From Tubiluchus corallicola (Eukaryota > Priapulida > Priapulimorpha > Priapulimorphida > Tubiluchidae): DNA of 64,000 nucleotides. Positions 37,141 through 48,600 of the stretch are shown in pieces. Made by a program: the position numbers and the translations under genes. The stretch covers positions 62,001 through 126,000 of the forward strand of contig JAQGDQ010000193.1 of the NCBI GenBank assembly GCA_030141605.1, in the 5' to 3' direction. The notes under the pieces were generated by a model, which had not been told where the DNA came from, did not search any database, and worked only from the letters and a program-made list of their open reading frames with translations. The first letter of the stretch is position 1. Each line of letters opens with the position of its first letter.

Positions 37141-38384
37141 CTTAATGCTCACATGTGGCATTATTAAATTCAAGTTTTAAATAATCATGCCATGTCCACT
37201 TTACTCAGGTAACGCCTTCCAGTTTAACGAACTGATTGATCAATACCCATCTCAAATGTGCTCATTACAATAAGTAAAATTTTGTTGTATGTTCTTTTTA
37301 ATTGGACCTATAAAGCCTAATTAAAGTCTGTTTATGCAATTGATAAATACACAGCTTAGAAAATTGTATTCCATTTTGTGGGTTTTTCGTATTCTTCATA
37401 TTTTAAGTAATGGTGAAAATTGATAGCTTTGGGTGAAAAGACATATTTTGCTTTACTAACAAAATGTTCTTGAAATCACGGTTTACTAGCACTTATGCAA
37501 CTTATTTATAAGTTAGTTTTTCATGTGTTGTAATACATAAAGCTGCACAAATTCGTGTATAATGTGCTATTGACAATAAATTGCTTACAGTCATTAAGAA
37601 AAATTTAAGACCACTAATTCTCCAGACTGTCAGTAGCAACTAATATCATTCTTTAATTGTTCTTGATTAGGCATCGGGCGTGATTGGTACAGGAATGTAT
37701 ATTATGATTTCTGGTGACATCGCGATGATCACATCCAATGAAGTAATCATCTCTTTACTATGACATCATCGATGATCATGTCTCTGCATCACATTTTACA
37801 GAGAAAAGTGTGTTTTTCTTGTATAAATTGCACATTAATTAACAAACAAATAAGCGTTGTGATCAGGTTAAAATACCTTAAAATGACAGAATAAAACATC
37901 GTAGAATGGGTCAAATTTTACCCGGCTTTGCTGGAAGTCCAAATGTACAATTGTAGATGAACCATGCTAACCATGGCTACTGCCATCAAGAATAACTAGG
38001 GATGGGTAGCAATCCCTACCAACAGTCTGAGATATTAGTGGTCTTATAATTTTGTTAATGATGGCACTTCTTTGATTAATGAATGCATGTTTAATGGCAG
38101 ATTTAATGGTGCATCTGTGTAATAAGTATGTACATGTATATAACTTACATTCTAACATGGAAAAAGACAGTTTTAAAGAAAAATAATGCAGTTTACTAAA
38201 AGCACTAAGATGTATCTGCATTTAACACCAGTAGTGGGATTTTTTTACAAGTCAAGAACTTGTAACAACACTAACAGCAACATTTACCAATATCTAGTGA
38301 TATGTGTTTGTTAGCTTTATGAAATTTATCCTAACTATTGTTCATTAAAATATTGCATCATATTAAAATCTCTTTTTATTTTAG

Positions 38385-40335
38385 ATTTCATCTTGTATTC
38401 TGGGCGTGAAAACCGATATCATTATTACAACATTCACAGACAAAACCTTTATAATTGTGTCTCAATTTGGAAAAGTAGGCAGCTTGGTAAGTAGTTCCTT
38501 TGCATGCATTTGAATTTTTATTCTAAATTTTAATGTGCAAAATTTTTCTTAATGTGTTCACTTCAAGTCCCAAGGCAAATATTTTAGATAAATTGCCAAA
38601 TCGGATCAATTCACTAGAAAGTTAAGCAGAGCTAGGTCAGCTAATAAGTGGATGGCTGACCACTGGGAGGACTGAGCAGTTTCGTCCAATGTATTGCCGC
38701 CAGCTATTTCTCATAGAACGGTTATGTATACACATCTGAGTTAGGTTAATACTCTTGTACTAGCTGTCTGAGAAGAATGTTCTTGGTAATAAACTGCGTT
38801 CTGGTCTTACCACAGTCATTCAATGTTAGTTATAATACCTGCTATTGAATGCTGAGTTCTGGTTTGCGGGATAGCCAACTCACCAGACCATGAAAAATGC
38901 TAGTCTAGCATTAGTAAATTAATATAGTTTAGTAATAGTTTTCTTACAGATGGATATACTAATATTGGAAACACTGCATGTATGGTCCATATTTTATGTA
39001 TAACATAATGTACATCTCTTAAAAAGAATGCTGGGATAGGTTGTGACCTGATGCCTCTCTGGGAGGGTCTGCGCTGTTACACAGCATAGCATTGGTGACC
39101 TCACAAAATCACTTTATCACTAATGGTGAATGGTGAACTGTAAACTATAGAACCCACCTTTTGTTAGCGTGACTTAATCACATTAATTAATTAAATTGAC
39201 AAACTAAAAGATGCTGCAGTAGTTGTTTATCATTATGTGTTACTACTAGTATGCATTAATAAAGTGTAAAATATGGTAGTCTACCGGTGGTCTGGTTCGA
39301 AAAGTAAATCATTAATGAAATGATACATCAGTAGTTATACGCAACATTCAATGTGTTGCAGATTCATAATATGGTCAAACCTCTCTATACTTTGGGATGG
39401 CCCATGGCACAAAAGTTGGCGTTATAGCGAGTTTGGCATTAAAACGAGATTAGCAGCAAAGCTATGACTGTAGCCCAGAAATTTTTAGTGCCATCAACCA
39501 TAATTATCTGGTGTAATACCTTAAATATAGCATCAGGTTTGTTAGACAAATATATTGATGAATGTTAATATTGTATTACATTATTTTCAGATTCAAGTGT
39601 CTCCGGATCCCTGTCTTCCTACTGTAACTGAACCCACATACACAGTCAGAACTATTCTTGGAAAAAGTGATGTAAGTTACATATTACTAAGCTACGTAAA
39701 ACTATGTGTGCTTTGTATATTATTATTATTCATTATTAATTTTAATTTTTGGTATCTCTTAGATCTTATGAATTTTAAACGTATGTTATTGTTTAGCATG
39801 CTAAGTTTTTTAAAGATATTTATCACTATATAAATAAATTTTTCATTATATATTTTACATTATGCATACTGCTTATGGTACTATCTAGGTGATTAGGTTA
39901 CAGGATTTCAATTTTCGTAAACTGGGAGCATACCTGCATCACCCATTGTTTTCTTCAACTGTTACAATTTAAATAACTGGTCTTTTTTGTATTGTACTTT
40001 GTGTAAATAGTCTGTGACTAAAAATTGAGTTACGTTACAATTATTTATGGTACGTCTGCAAGAGTTTGTTTAATGGCAAATATACTATTGTAAAAGTTAT
40101 TATACTGTAGTATAAAAGAGCAGTCCCTTCCTTATTTAGTTATATGAGTTTGCGTAACAATTTAATGTAGCTCAGCTCTTTCATTTTTTAGCCATTACAT
40201 CACGCCATTGCCAGAAGAGTTGCTGTGGCAGCACCTGCTGAGAAGCCAGTTCTTATTGCTCTTTCATTGAAAGACACGTCCCCTGAAGCAGTAAAGGAGG
40301 TTCACCGCTTATTGTCAGTGTGCAGTGATCGTTAA
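38385..40335 (+). CDS. PSMG3: PSMG3, proteasome assembly chaperone 3 (PAC3), last three exons
   Basis: Cytoplasmic chaperone that, with PSMG4, helps the 20S proteasome alpha ring form. Exons 38385-38486, 39591-39671 and 40192-40335 are all joined in phase 0. They encode ISSCILGVKTDIIITTF, the hallmark TFIIVSQFGKVGSL (compare VVVTQFGKMGTL in vertebrate PAC3), TVRTILGKSD, and PVLIALSLKDTSPEAVKEV to a TAA at 40333-40335. The roughly 12 N-terminal residues must come from a short upstream exon that I could not identify. The final stop lies 20 bases before the PHAX ATG, with no poly(A) signal between them. A 5S-like SINE and a Tigger-like fragment lie in the first visible intron. Confidence 0.82.
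38601..38680 (+). repeat. 5S-rRNA-derived SINE head (or 5S pseudogene)
   Basis: The stretch agaaagttaagcagagctag, then gtcagctaataagtggatgg, then ctgaccactgggagga follows the order and spacing of the internal part of animal 5S rRNA (gaagttaagca ... gtcagtacttggatgggtgaccnnctgggaa). It is too divergent to be a working gene. Unrelated sequence continues downstream, as in 5S-headed SINEs (SINE3 type). The element's 3' end is not clear. Confidence 0.65.
39374..39455. mobile_element. One-ended Tigger-like MITE fragment
   Basis: The stretch ggtcaaacctctctatactt, followed by aaaagttggcgttatagcga, resembles the left half of the MITE at 17880-18069. The opposite inverted repeat is missing. Confidence 0.55.
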
Positions 40336-40355
40336 ACAATAGCTGTTAGCTAGCA

Positions 40356-41630
40356 ATGGCAGATGCTTTAGAGTTGGAACTAGAAGATGGTGAAATATCT
40401 GATGGAGAATGTGAAGAACTACTGAGAGCCAGCGAGGAAGATAACAATGTGGACGAGGACAACGAAATTCCAGATGATGATTGGACGCCACTTCCAAGAC
40501 CTACTGCACCTGTCAATCCACCGTCGTTACCGGCAGTAGTGAAGCATGAAGAACAAAGCGGGAGTGATTCGGAAAAAAGCAGTAACAGCGATAGCGACTA
40601 CAATGCTGCTAGTGGAGACAGTGCATGGAAAGGAAAGAAAAAATTGCCACCTAGGCCAAATCGACCAGTTTACAGTGGGATGCCAGCTGGTGGTAATGAA
40701 GGTCCTCTTAGGAAACGGAATAATGTTTGGTCTACCATTGCAGAGGAGCAATCACTGGCTCAAGGACTAACAGGATTCGCTGTAAACAAAGACGAGTTTA
40801 ACAATGACAGAAGCGTAGAAAGCTACGATTATACTGTTGCTAGTGTGGCTTCTGTCAAGCGAAAACGAGATGACTGCGAAGAGGAGGAAGGTGAACTCTC
40901 CTCCGAAGAGGAAGATTCGATGGACTGGAAGCGTTCCGACAGAAAGCAGTCCGATTGGAAACGAAAGCGAATCGGCGATAGCGTAAAATCTGTTGAAGAA
41001 AAACCGTGGAAGAAGCCTGTAAAAGAACGGGTTGGCACAATGACAATGAAACACCGAATTGAACTAAGCATAGAAGATACACAGGAAAAAATAGTTTATG
41101 AGATGGCCCACCGGTTGTCAGAACCTAAAGTGAGTTTATTGGGTCGTGTTGTGGAAGCGCTGGGAAATGCAAAAACATTGTCCTTGCTTGGTGAAACTGA
41201 AGACATTGAACTTTCCGGGGGACTTTTGACGTTGGACGGGTCACGCCGTCGTACTCCTGGTGGTGTGTTCCTGCAGCTGTTGAAGAATGACGCGGACATT
41301 ACTAAGGAGCAGGTAGACCAAATCTTTCTTGTAGAGCGCCAAAAATACAATGAGCAGAGGGGGAAAGAGCGGAAGAAGAAACGAAAGTCAAGTAGAAGGA
41401 AAGCAGCTGGGAATGCAGCAGAGTTGAAAAAAGAAGCCTCGGCTACAGCAAATACAGTTGAATACGAAAAACCTATAAAAGAAGAATTCGAATTTGGAGA
41501 TGCAGTTGTAGAAACCAAAGAGTTAGAGATAAAGGAAGAGCAAGCAGAAACAAAACATATTAAAAAAGAAAATTATTCAACAGAAGGTCCATCATGTACT
41601 GTAGAAGTAATTAATGGAGCTATTACTTGA
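40356..41630 (+). CDS. PHAX: PHAX, phosphorylated adaptor for RNA export, intronless
   Basis: Nuclear adaptor that bridges capped snRNA/cap-binding complex to CRM1 for export (family knowledge). The protein has 424 residues. The N terminus is acidic (LELELEDGEISDGE), with Ser/Asp/Glu-rich patches and GELSSEEEDS, which resemble CK2-type sites. Basic KRKR stretches at about 168 and 202 could act as nuclear localisation signals. The conserved PHAX RNA-binding domain spans about residues 235-325: TQEKIVYEMAHRLSEPK, then GSRRRTPGGVFLQLLKND and the helix EQVDQIFLVERQK. The tail is charged, with a run of Lys/Arg at about 335-350. The start at 40356 lies in gcaATGg, and a stop in the same frame at 40347 rules out an N-terminal extension. 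An AATAAA at 42153-42158 is a possible poly(A) signal. Confidence 0.93.
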   Translation: MADALELELEDGEISDGECEELLRASEEDNNVDEDNEIPDDDWTPLPRPTAPVNPPSLPAVVKHEEQSGSDSEKSSNSDSDYNAASGDSAWKGKKKLPPRPNRPVYSGMPAGGNEGPLRKRNNVWSTIAEEQSLAQGLTGFAVNKDEFNNDRSVESYDYTVASVASVKRKRDDCEEEEGELSSEEEDSMDWKRSDRKQSDWKRKRIGDSVKSVEEKPWKKPVKERVGTMTMKHRIELSIEDTQEKIVYEMAHRLSEPKVSLLGRVVEALGNAKTLSLLGETEDIELSGGLLTLDGSRRRTPGGVFLQLLKNDADITKEQVDQIFLVERQKYNEQRGKERKKKRKSSRRKAAGNAAELKKEASATANTVEYEKPIKEEFEFGDAVVETKELEIKEEQAETKHIKKENYSTEGPSCTVEVINGAIT

Positions 41631-44473
41631 AGCCGTGCAAAAATTTGTCATTTATATGGTTGAGTTTTTGATATTTTTCCAAATGATATAACTTGTGTAC
41701 AGTATAAAAACATATTATAAAGTATACACATGCTAGGTTATGTCAGATTGCAACTGGTATCTGACTTATGTATATATATGTACATATATAAAATAGTTTG
41801 TGCTTTTTCTAATGAGTTTCAACTGCATCATTTCAATGTTGTGAAATTTTACATGTTGAAGATTATTGTTTTAAACTGCAAACAAAAAGCGAGAACATGT
41901 GTCGTGTACGTAAACAAAATAGTACGTGTATGATGGACATCAAGGGTGGAATTGTTCTGCGAAGTTTTCTTACTGATTTGAGTTCATTAGCAAACTGACT
42001 TGATAAAACAGCAATTTTTGTAATTGCAAGTTGATGCATTTTAACTTCTTCAGTGTAATTCTGTAAACGTAGAATCAGAAAATACACTCAAACACTTTTC
42101 AAACTCTCAAATCTTTATTCCTTGGAAAACGTCTAAATTCAAACTACATTCCAATAAAGTACATTATTAAAACATAATTATGTACATATTATAGCAATAT
42201 CATCGTTGATTACAAAAAATCACAAGCTGTCGTTTCAGCGATGTATAAATAATGGCTTCCGTATAGCATTATAATGGCTGCAACAACATTGCATTAATAT
42301 CATTACATATATTAGGCTCTCGTACATTAATCAAAACTCACATTTTTATAAATATAATTATTAAACAATGCTGAGTACCAATATTTTATAATTTAAATAT
42401 AATCCAATTTCTTTACAAACATCTGAAGCATTTATGCCTATTGCTTTATATTACTCTGCAATTTTATTAAAAGAGGGGAGACTCGAAATCTGGTTGTATA
42501 GATGTGCTAGCAAAGGCCTAACTCACTATTCATTTTTGTAATTGTGCTAGAATATTGTGCGTTTCCACTGGGTATCCCAAAATCACCTTACACTTAATCT
42601 CGTATTACTGGTAACTAAAGCCAAACTCAATGAAACAGCAACGACTGGATATTTGACGGACGGCCAAGAAGCCTTCCAGTATCGACGTTTGCTCCGCTGA
42701 GTTTTGTTTAGCTACTTAAGACGGATCAGAAACAAAACAAAAAGTAGGGTAACTTTGGGGACACCTTATATTTCGTGATCACGTGATGCGTCGTCATTAC
42801 ACGAGACGAGCTACAAAAAGAATCAAGCAGTAATATTGACGGAAAAAACACCACCAACAGTAGCTGAGGAAGAGGTAGTTAAAATTATAAGCTACCATCA
42901 GCTGCAGCCGAGTCAGAAACATGTATACATGTTAACAAAAATATAATTATTATGCAATCAATAAAAAAACTGCCATAAGAATAGAGGTTGCTTTGTAAAG
43001 GTGGAATGCAACAAAAAATGAGATTGTTTTATAAACGACGTATGACAGATAAAAAAAGTAGATGACACCGTGCACTGGTGTGAAAATTGATTACTTTTAC
43101 AAAGCCAAACTTGCGTGTTTTATTTGAATTTCGGCTTAAATAGCACCACAATGCACACTAAATGTAGAGCACCGAGTAACGCATTAGCCAATGTATAGCA
43201 GTTGTGCTAAAACACATCCGCTAAATTTGAGGAGATCCATGGGCAGTCCAAGTACTGCATCGGTCATTTCGCTCACTCTTAACATTATATTCGAAATTTC
43301 TGATATATTTTTAAAATTCTGTGAAAGTTTCTTCATTTTATAATAAATTGTTCGCAGAGTTGCAGTCAGTTTTGCATTGTAATAATTGCATGTTCAAAAA
43401 AGAAACAGATGTCGACCAGCCCTCAGTAAACAAAATAGAGTATGCAAACACTGGTAAGCAAACAGCTCACCAGCCTGTAAACGTCAACAAACATGCTTTT
43501 ACCATTTAGGACAGGCAAAGACACCGCAAAATTAATTTTAACAATCTAAACAGTATTGTATACAATACAGTTTGTTTTTGAGAGGAGGGCAACTTACTAG
43601 CAATGGCCATATAATTTATTACAAAACTTTGGCAGACAAATGGGTTATTAGTTAGGAGAAGTGTTTGACAAAGAGGTAATGAAACATATCACCTGCCTGT
43701 GAAGCGAGACAAAATAAAAATGACATACCTTAACGAAACATTGGAATTGCCTAAAAAGCCGGTTTACTTCATCTCAAAAATGTTAATCTTGAAACCAAAC
43801 TTAATAATGTTCATCCGTCTGGTACAGAATTAACGATTATTTTGTTTTATCGAATCTATAATTTACATTTGATTATTTTTTCAACGTATATTGATATGTA
43901 TTTTAAATCATTATTATTAAATAAAGAAGACACAATGGACACTTCCACTAAAATAAATTCGGCGCAGTTCCTGACCAGATTCTGGTGCACTAAATGGGCA
44001 GTCCATGTACTGTGCGCGCTTTATGACCCAGCCCATACACCACAAGTGGTAGATAAGCTAGCACATGTACTGCACAGTGCGCTACATAGGCTAGTGCGTT
44101 ACATGGCACCAAACATAAATATTTATTAGAGAAATCGCAAGCACTAAACTTTTACTTGCTGTTCGTGGGAATGTGTAAGAATGGTATCAAATACATCTAT
44201 AAAAATATGCAATAGAAAGTAGAAATCTGTACAAAATCAGAAAATGTGAGAAAAGCATGCTAGCAATAATATAAAATCTAACTAAGAGAAGAAAGATATG
44301 TACGCCCAACGAAGTCATAGTGTGTAAATCTCGTTGTAGAAAGAATTTAGACAAAAAAGTAAATCCATACAAACAGCATTTTTAACAGACAAACTATTTA
44401 CAAGTATGCACATGATATGGAAAATAATTACACAAATAAATCTATCACACAATTAGAGATGCCCTGCGAACAC
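41631..44473. other. Convergent intergenic/3' UTR region between PHAX (+) and the MuSK-like gene (-)
   Basis: No coding sequence recognised. Candidate poly(A) hexamers are AATAAA on + at 42153-42158, and on - at 44122-44127, 43119-43124 and 42114-42119. A cacgtg occurs at 42780-42785 without a nearby gene start. Confidence 0.4.
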
Positions 44474-45660
44474 TCAGGATGACTTATGTCGTCTGTTCTG
44501 CCTGGTCGCTAGTTCTTCTTGTATTTGCACAAGTGTCTTATATATGATGGCAAATTTAGGCCTATTCGATGGCTTCGCTTGCCAGCAAAGTTTCATCAAC
44601 TCGTACACGGGCAGAGGTGTATCAAGCGGGCTCTCCAACACGTGCCCACTTTTGGTAAATCGTATCACCTCTTCATGCGTCTTGCCGTAATACGGTTGCA
44701 TTGCAAACGAAAATATCTCCCACAGCAAGACCCCAAACGACCACACGTCCGACTGTGTAGTGTACTTGCTATACAGTATAGCCTCTAAAGGCATCCACCG
44801 TATTGGGACTGCATCGTTCTCGTTACCCTGGTAGTAATTGGTTGTATAGATTTTTCTTGAAAGCCCGAAATCACTAATTTTCACAATCAGATTGTCACCC
44901 ACCAAGCAGTTACGTGTGGCGAGGTCGCGGTGCACAAAGTTCCGAGACGATAAATACACCATCCCGGAGGCGATCTGCTGCGCAATGTACAGTTGGTCCC
45001 TCTGCTCTAGTTTCGCTTCCACCCTGTTGTTGGAGTTATTTTCCGACACTATGTAAGGTGAACATGATCTGAGGAAATCATTCAAATCACCTTTGCTCAT
45101 GTATTCGAACAGTAAACACATCGGTTTACCAATTGCACAAACGCCTAATAGTTTTACAATATTTGGGTGGTCAAACTCGCACATGAGCGAAGCTTCTCTT
45201 TCAAAATCAGCTTGCAGGTCCTCCGAAGCCTCCTCTTTTAGCGTTTTGACCGCTACGTACACGTATTCCACGCTTTTCACTAAACCCGGTGCTTTGGCTT
45301 GAAATACTCTTCCGAACGCTCCCTGGCCGATGTCGCGCACGTACACGATGTCATTACGTGAATACTCCATCTCACACAGTTTTGGGTTTAACGCCATTTT
45401 ATCATGTTCATGGTAGTGAGCATTCGTAGGTAATGTGGTCAGGTCGATTTCCACATCGCGCGTTGCAGTGCTACGATATGGTGTCAAACACGTTCTGTGT
45501 GCTCGACGGCACAGTACACTAAGCATAGTCACTAGCACCAAAATACCGACCGCTATACTTGAAATAATAGTTATTTTTTCTGTAGTTTCATCACCAAAAA
45601 TGGACCAGCCTAATTCAAATGCCTCCTTGGTGGCATTGTTTTCATTGAGGTAGTCGTTAG
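44474..45660 (-). CDS. MUSK: MuSK-like gene: transmembrane and complete kinase in one exon
   Basis: This exon opens [14 protein letters not shown] after an acceptor at 45661-45662. It encodes the membrane helix [20 protein letters not shown], the juxtamembrane region and the whole kinase. Kinase landmarks: GQGAFGRVF (P-loop), [11 protein letters not shown] (lysine), [17 protein letters not shown] (catalytic loop), KISDFGLSR, and the MuSK/Trk/ROR-type activation loop YTTNYY with three tyrosines, followed by [12 protein letters not shown]. All catalytic residues are present. The juxtamembrane tyrosine that in vertebrate MuSK lies in NPMY, the Dok-7 docking motif, is here in TNAHYHEH, without the Asn-Pro. 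The C-terminal tail (RQNRRHKSS) is short and basic. Vertebrate MuSK splits this region over several exons. Confidence 0.95.
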
Positions 45661-48600
45661 CTGTAAAACAAAAGGAACAATAAGCAACAGCAAACTGAAT
45701 GCGGCACAACAAGCATACTTATGCTATGAAATTTACCTTCACAATTCCATAAAATTAATTTAGAGTTTGATTACTTTCTTCTATTAGATCTTGTACTTGC
45801 TTATATACGCACATCAACAAAGATGCTAAACATGCTTGCAGGTACTCAGCCATCAGTTAAAATGCGTCAAATCATTATCGAAGGTATACCACAAGCTGCG
45901 ACAACAATTCTAAAAACATTCACCATATCACTTATCATTGCATCGCAAAATTTTCCAAAAGCAATAATTTTTTCAGGCGCTAATTACAGAAGGAGGACCC
46001 GACAGCATAATACTCCTTCCTCCTTTTTACAGTGACTTTTATCACTTATAATGTGGCAATGTTTGTGATCAAATGTGTATGCATATAGTGTGAAATAAAA
46101 TAAATTCAATTCAATTCCTGTTACTGTTTATTAGCTATTCTTTTTTGTAATATTTTTGGACTTATTTGTCAGGTTGTCTACCTTTTTTGATTATTCTAAA
46201 AAGCAACTTAAGTTCGGTGTTTAACACGAGTGAAAAACAAGACCTCAGAGAAATCCTAAAAAATCTGGAAGTAAACCTCGACGGATACTCCATCGTTTTA
46301 ACTACCAGATTAGCACGTTAACACACTGTGTTCCAGAAAACTGTCCACTGGCATGAGTGGAAATTGTACGACAAAGTGGCTATTTACTGACTAACGATAA
46401 TTTATAAAGCACTTACCACAACGTTTAATACTACAATTATCCCATCGTGTAAACTGATCTTGGGTAAAGCACCACGGCTGTTCGCCCTCTCCCAGCGGGT
46501 TGCGACAATAATTCTTCGCATTTCTCAAGCTGGGATAAACATCGGGAAAAAACTTATGACTATGAGGAACCTGGAAACGGAAGAAGGAAAACAATGAAAA
46601 TGATTCACTTTTATTGAGCTTATAATTTTTCTCTCTTTCGAAACCCATAACAAATTTACAATGACAGATCTGACCTATATACTCGATCTACTCCAGCAGA
46701 CTGTTCAGGTACACACTGGATTCCTGTGCAAAACAACAAAAGTATCCCAAGAAATAAAAATACAAGCCAAAAAGTTTGTGTTTTTTTCGTTTTTGATACA
46801 ATCAAAAGTTTCTCGGCAAAACGGAAAATTTATAGCGCACAGGGGTGTATCAACACGTTACGATGCCCTAGGCTGATGGTTCTGTCTCGCCCACCTCTAC
46901 TGTGAATTTAAGTTGTCTATGTAACGAGCGATTTAAACAATTACTTGTGATGTATAAGAAACACTATTAAGCTAGTTTCTACATGGTCATTATTAATTAC
47001 ACGTATTTGCATAGCGCTTATATTCAAGCAGACTGCGCAACTGCTTGTTGTGTAATACTTTGCACCTGTTCGTTATGTGGCACTTGTAAAAGCTGCATTC
47101 AGAACTGCCTGCGGTGTGCTATAAAATGTGCCCTTTACTGAATATGAAAGTATGCACATTTTCCAAGGGGAATGAATTTTTTTCCTAAAATGTGACGACC
47201 TAAACTATAGCATAGTTAGCCTACTGGTTAGAACTCCCCTGATTATGCAGGCCAAGCCTGAAATCCAAAGTCCAAGAAGTTCTTATTCATCTAAGAAGCT
47301 ACGACAATCTTCGTAAAACAGCATGCTGCGATATAAATAACTTTTAAAAGTCACTCACCTGTGCATTCCAGTATTGACAAGGTTTTCCCGATTCAGTTAC
47401 ATTGAGAGTTCCCTGATAGAAGGCACCTTTTTCATGAATACACTCGGCTGAAAAAACATTACACGATAAATTTTCCACATTATCATAGTGCCTGCACGTA
47501 GCAACCGTGCTTTGAAACACCTCCAAGACTTCACATGTATAGGCCACACTTTTATAGTAATTTAGTAAATGACCATGACCTGCCGATTTTTTATTGAAAA
47601 ATCTTTAATAAAAAATGAGAAAAAATTCATTGATTATTGTGGGATATTTACCAAATTGATGTTGTTCTTGCTATATTAAGAATTTGAAAACTCTATTTTT
47701 ATAGTAAATTTTTTGATTTTTTGTCTACCATATCTCAGGAGAAACTGTTACATTTATTCTTTGAACTACGCAGCAACTGTTCTATTTAACTATACAGTTA
47801 AACTGTTTTTATACTATTATACTGTATATTTTAAACTGCTTTTGCTAATATAAAAGGAGGCAAGCCACAATGCACACACTTCACACAGAACTGAATGAAT
47901 CGCACCAATTACTTTTGGAATAATTGGTAGGAAGTTAGGATAAAATGAACACAACTGTTCTTTGTAAAACCCTAGTTTTAAGCTTATTCAAACAACGTAC
48001 TAGTGGACTCGTTCTTGGCTCGTATCTCCCACTCGGAGTGCCAGTGCAGCGCCACCGTACACTTGCCACTTGAAATGCTGGGCAGCTCATCGCACGCCGG
48101 CAAGCGGAAGTGGCCGCGTGATTTCAGCGGATTTCCTGCCGCTTTATCATTCTCGATTTGAATCCAGTTGCTGTAGCAGAGAAAGTCTTTCATCATGTGG
48201 CATTCTTCTCTGTAATTAAAAGACAGTAATGATTAAGAGGTGTGATCAGTACATGCACGGATGATCCAAGGATGCTGTAAATGGCTGCAAGGAAGAGATG
48301 CTGTAGTAAGCGGCTGCAAGGAACGGATGCTGCAATAAACGGAGGTATCTGCAATAGATTTCCCTTTGCATATCTCAAACAAAACAGATTAATGATTTAA
48401 TGTCTCGACAACTGTCCCTTAGGTCACCATCAGGAGAAAAACACAAGAGAAAATGGTACAGAGATTACTGAACAGTTTGCCCTTACAGCACTTAGTAAAA
48501 AACAGTCAGCAGCAGCAACTTAACATAATTTAGCTAAATCAAAATAATCACGTGCGAAGTAAAAAAAAGCTATTTCCATTTAATGTGTGGGGAACATAAA

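Noticed and set aside
37735-37765. Candidate first exon for PSMG3 (ATG, six codons, then gtaatc)
   Set aside because: Phase would fit, but the donor is weak and the peptide has no similarity to PSMG3 N termini.
45823-46118. 70-codon ORF and aaataaattcaattcaattc tail on the plus strand
   Set aside because: No protein motif; the tail suggests a retrotransposon 3' end, but without more of the element I cannot assign it.
47205-47270. tRNA-like stretch (tagcctactggttagaac)
   Set aside because: The B box is poor and the stems do not pair; at most an old SINE remnant.
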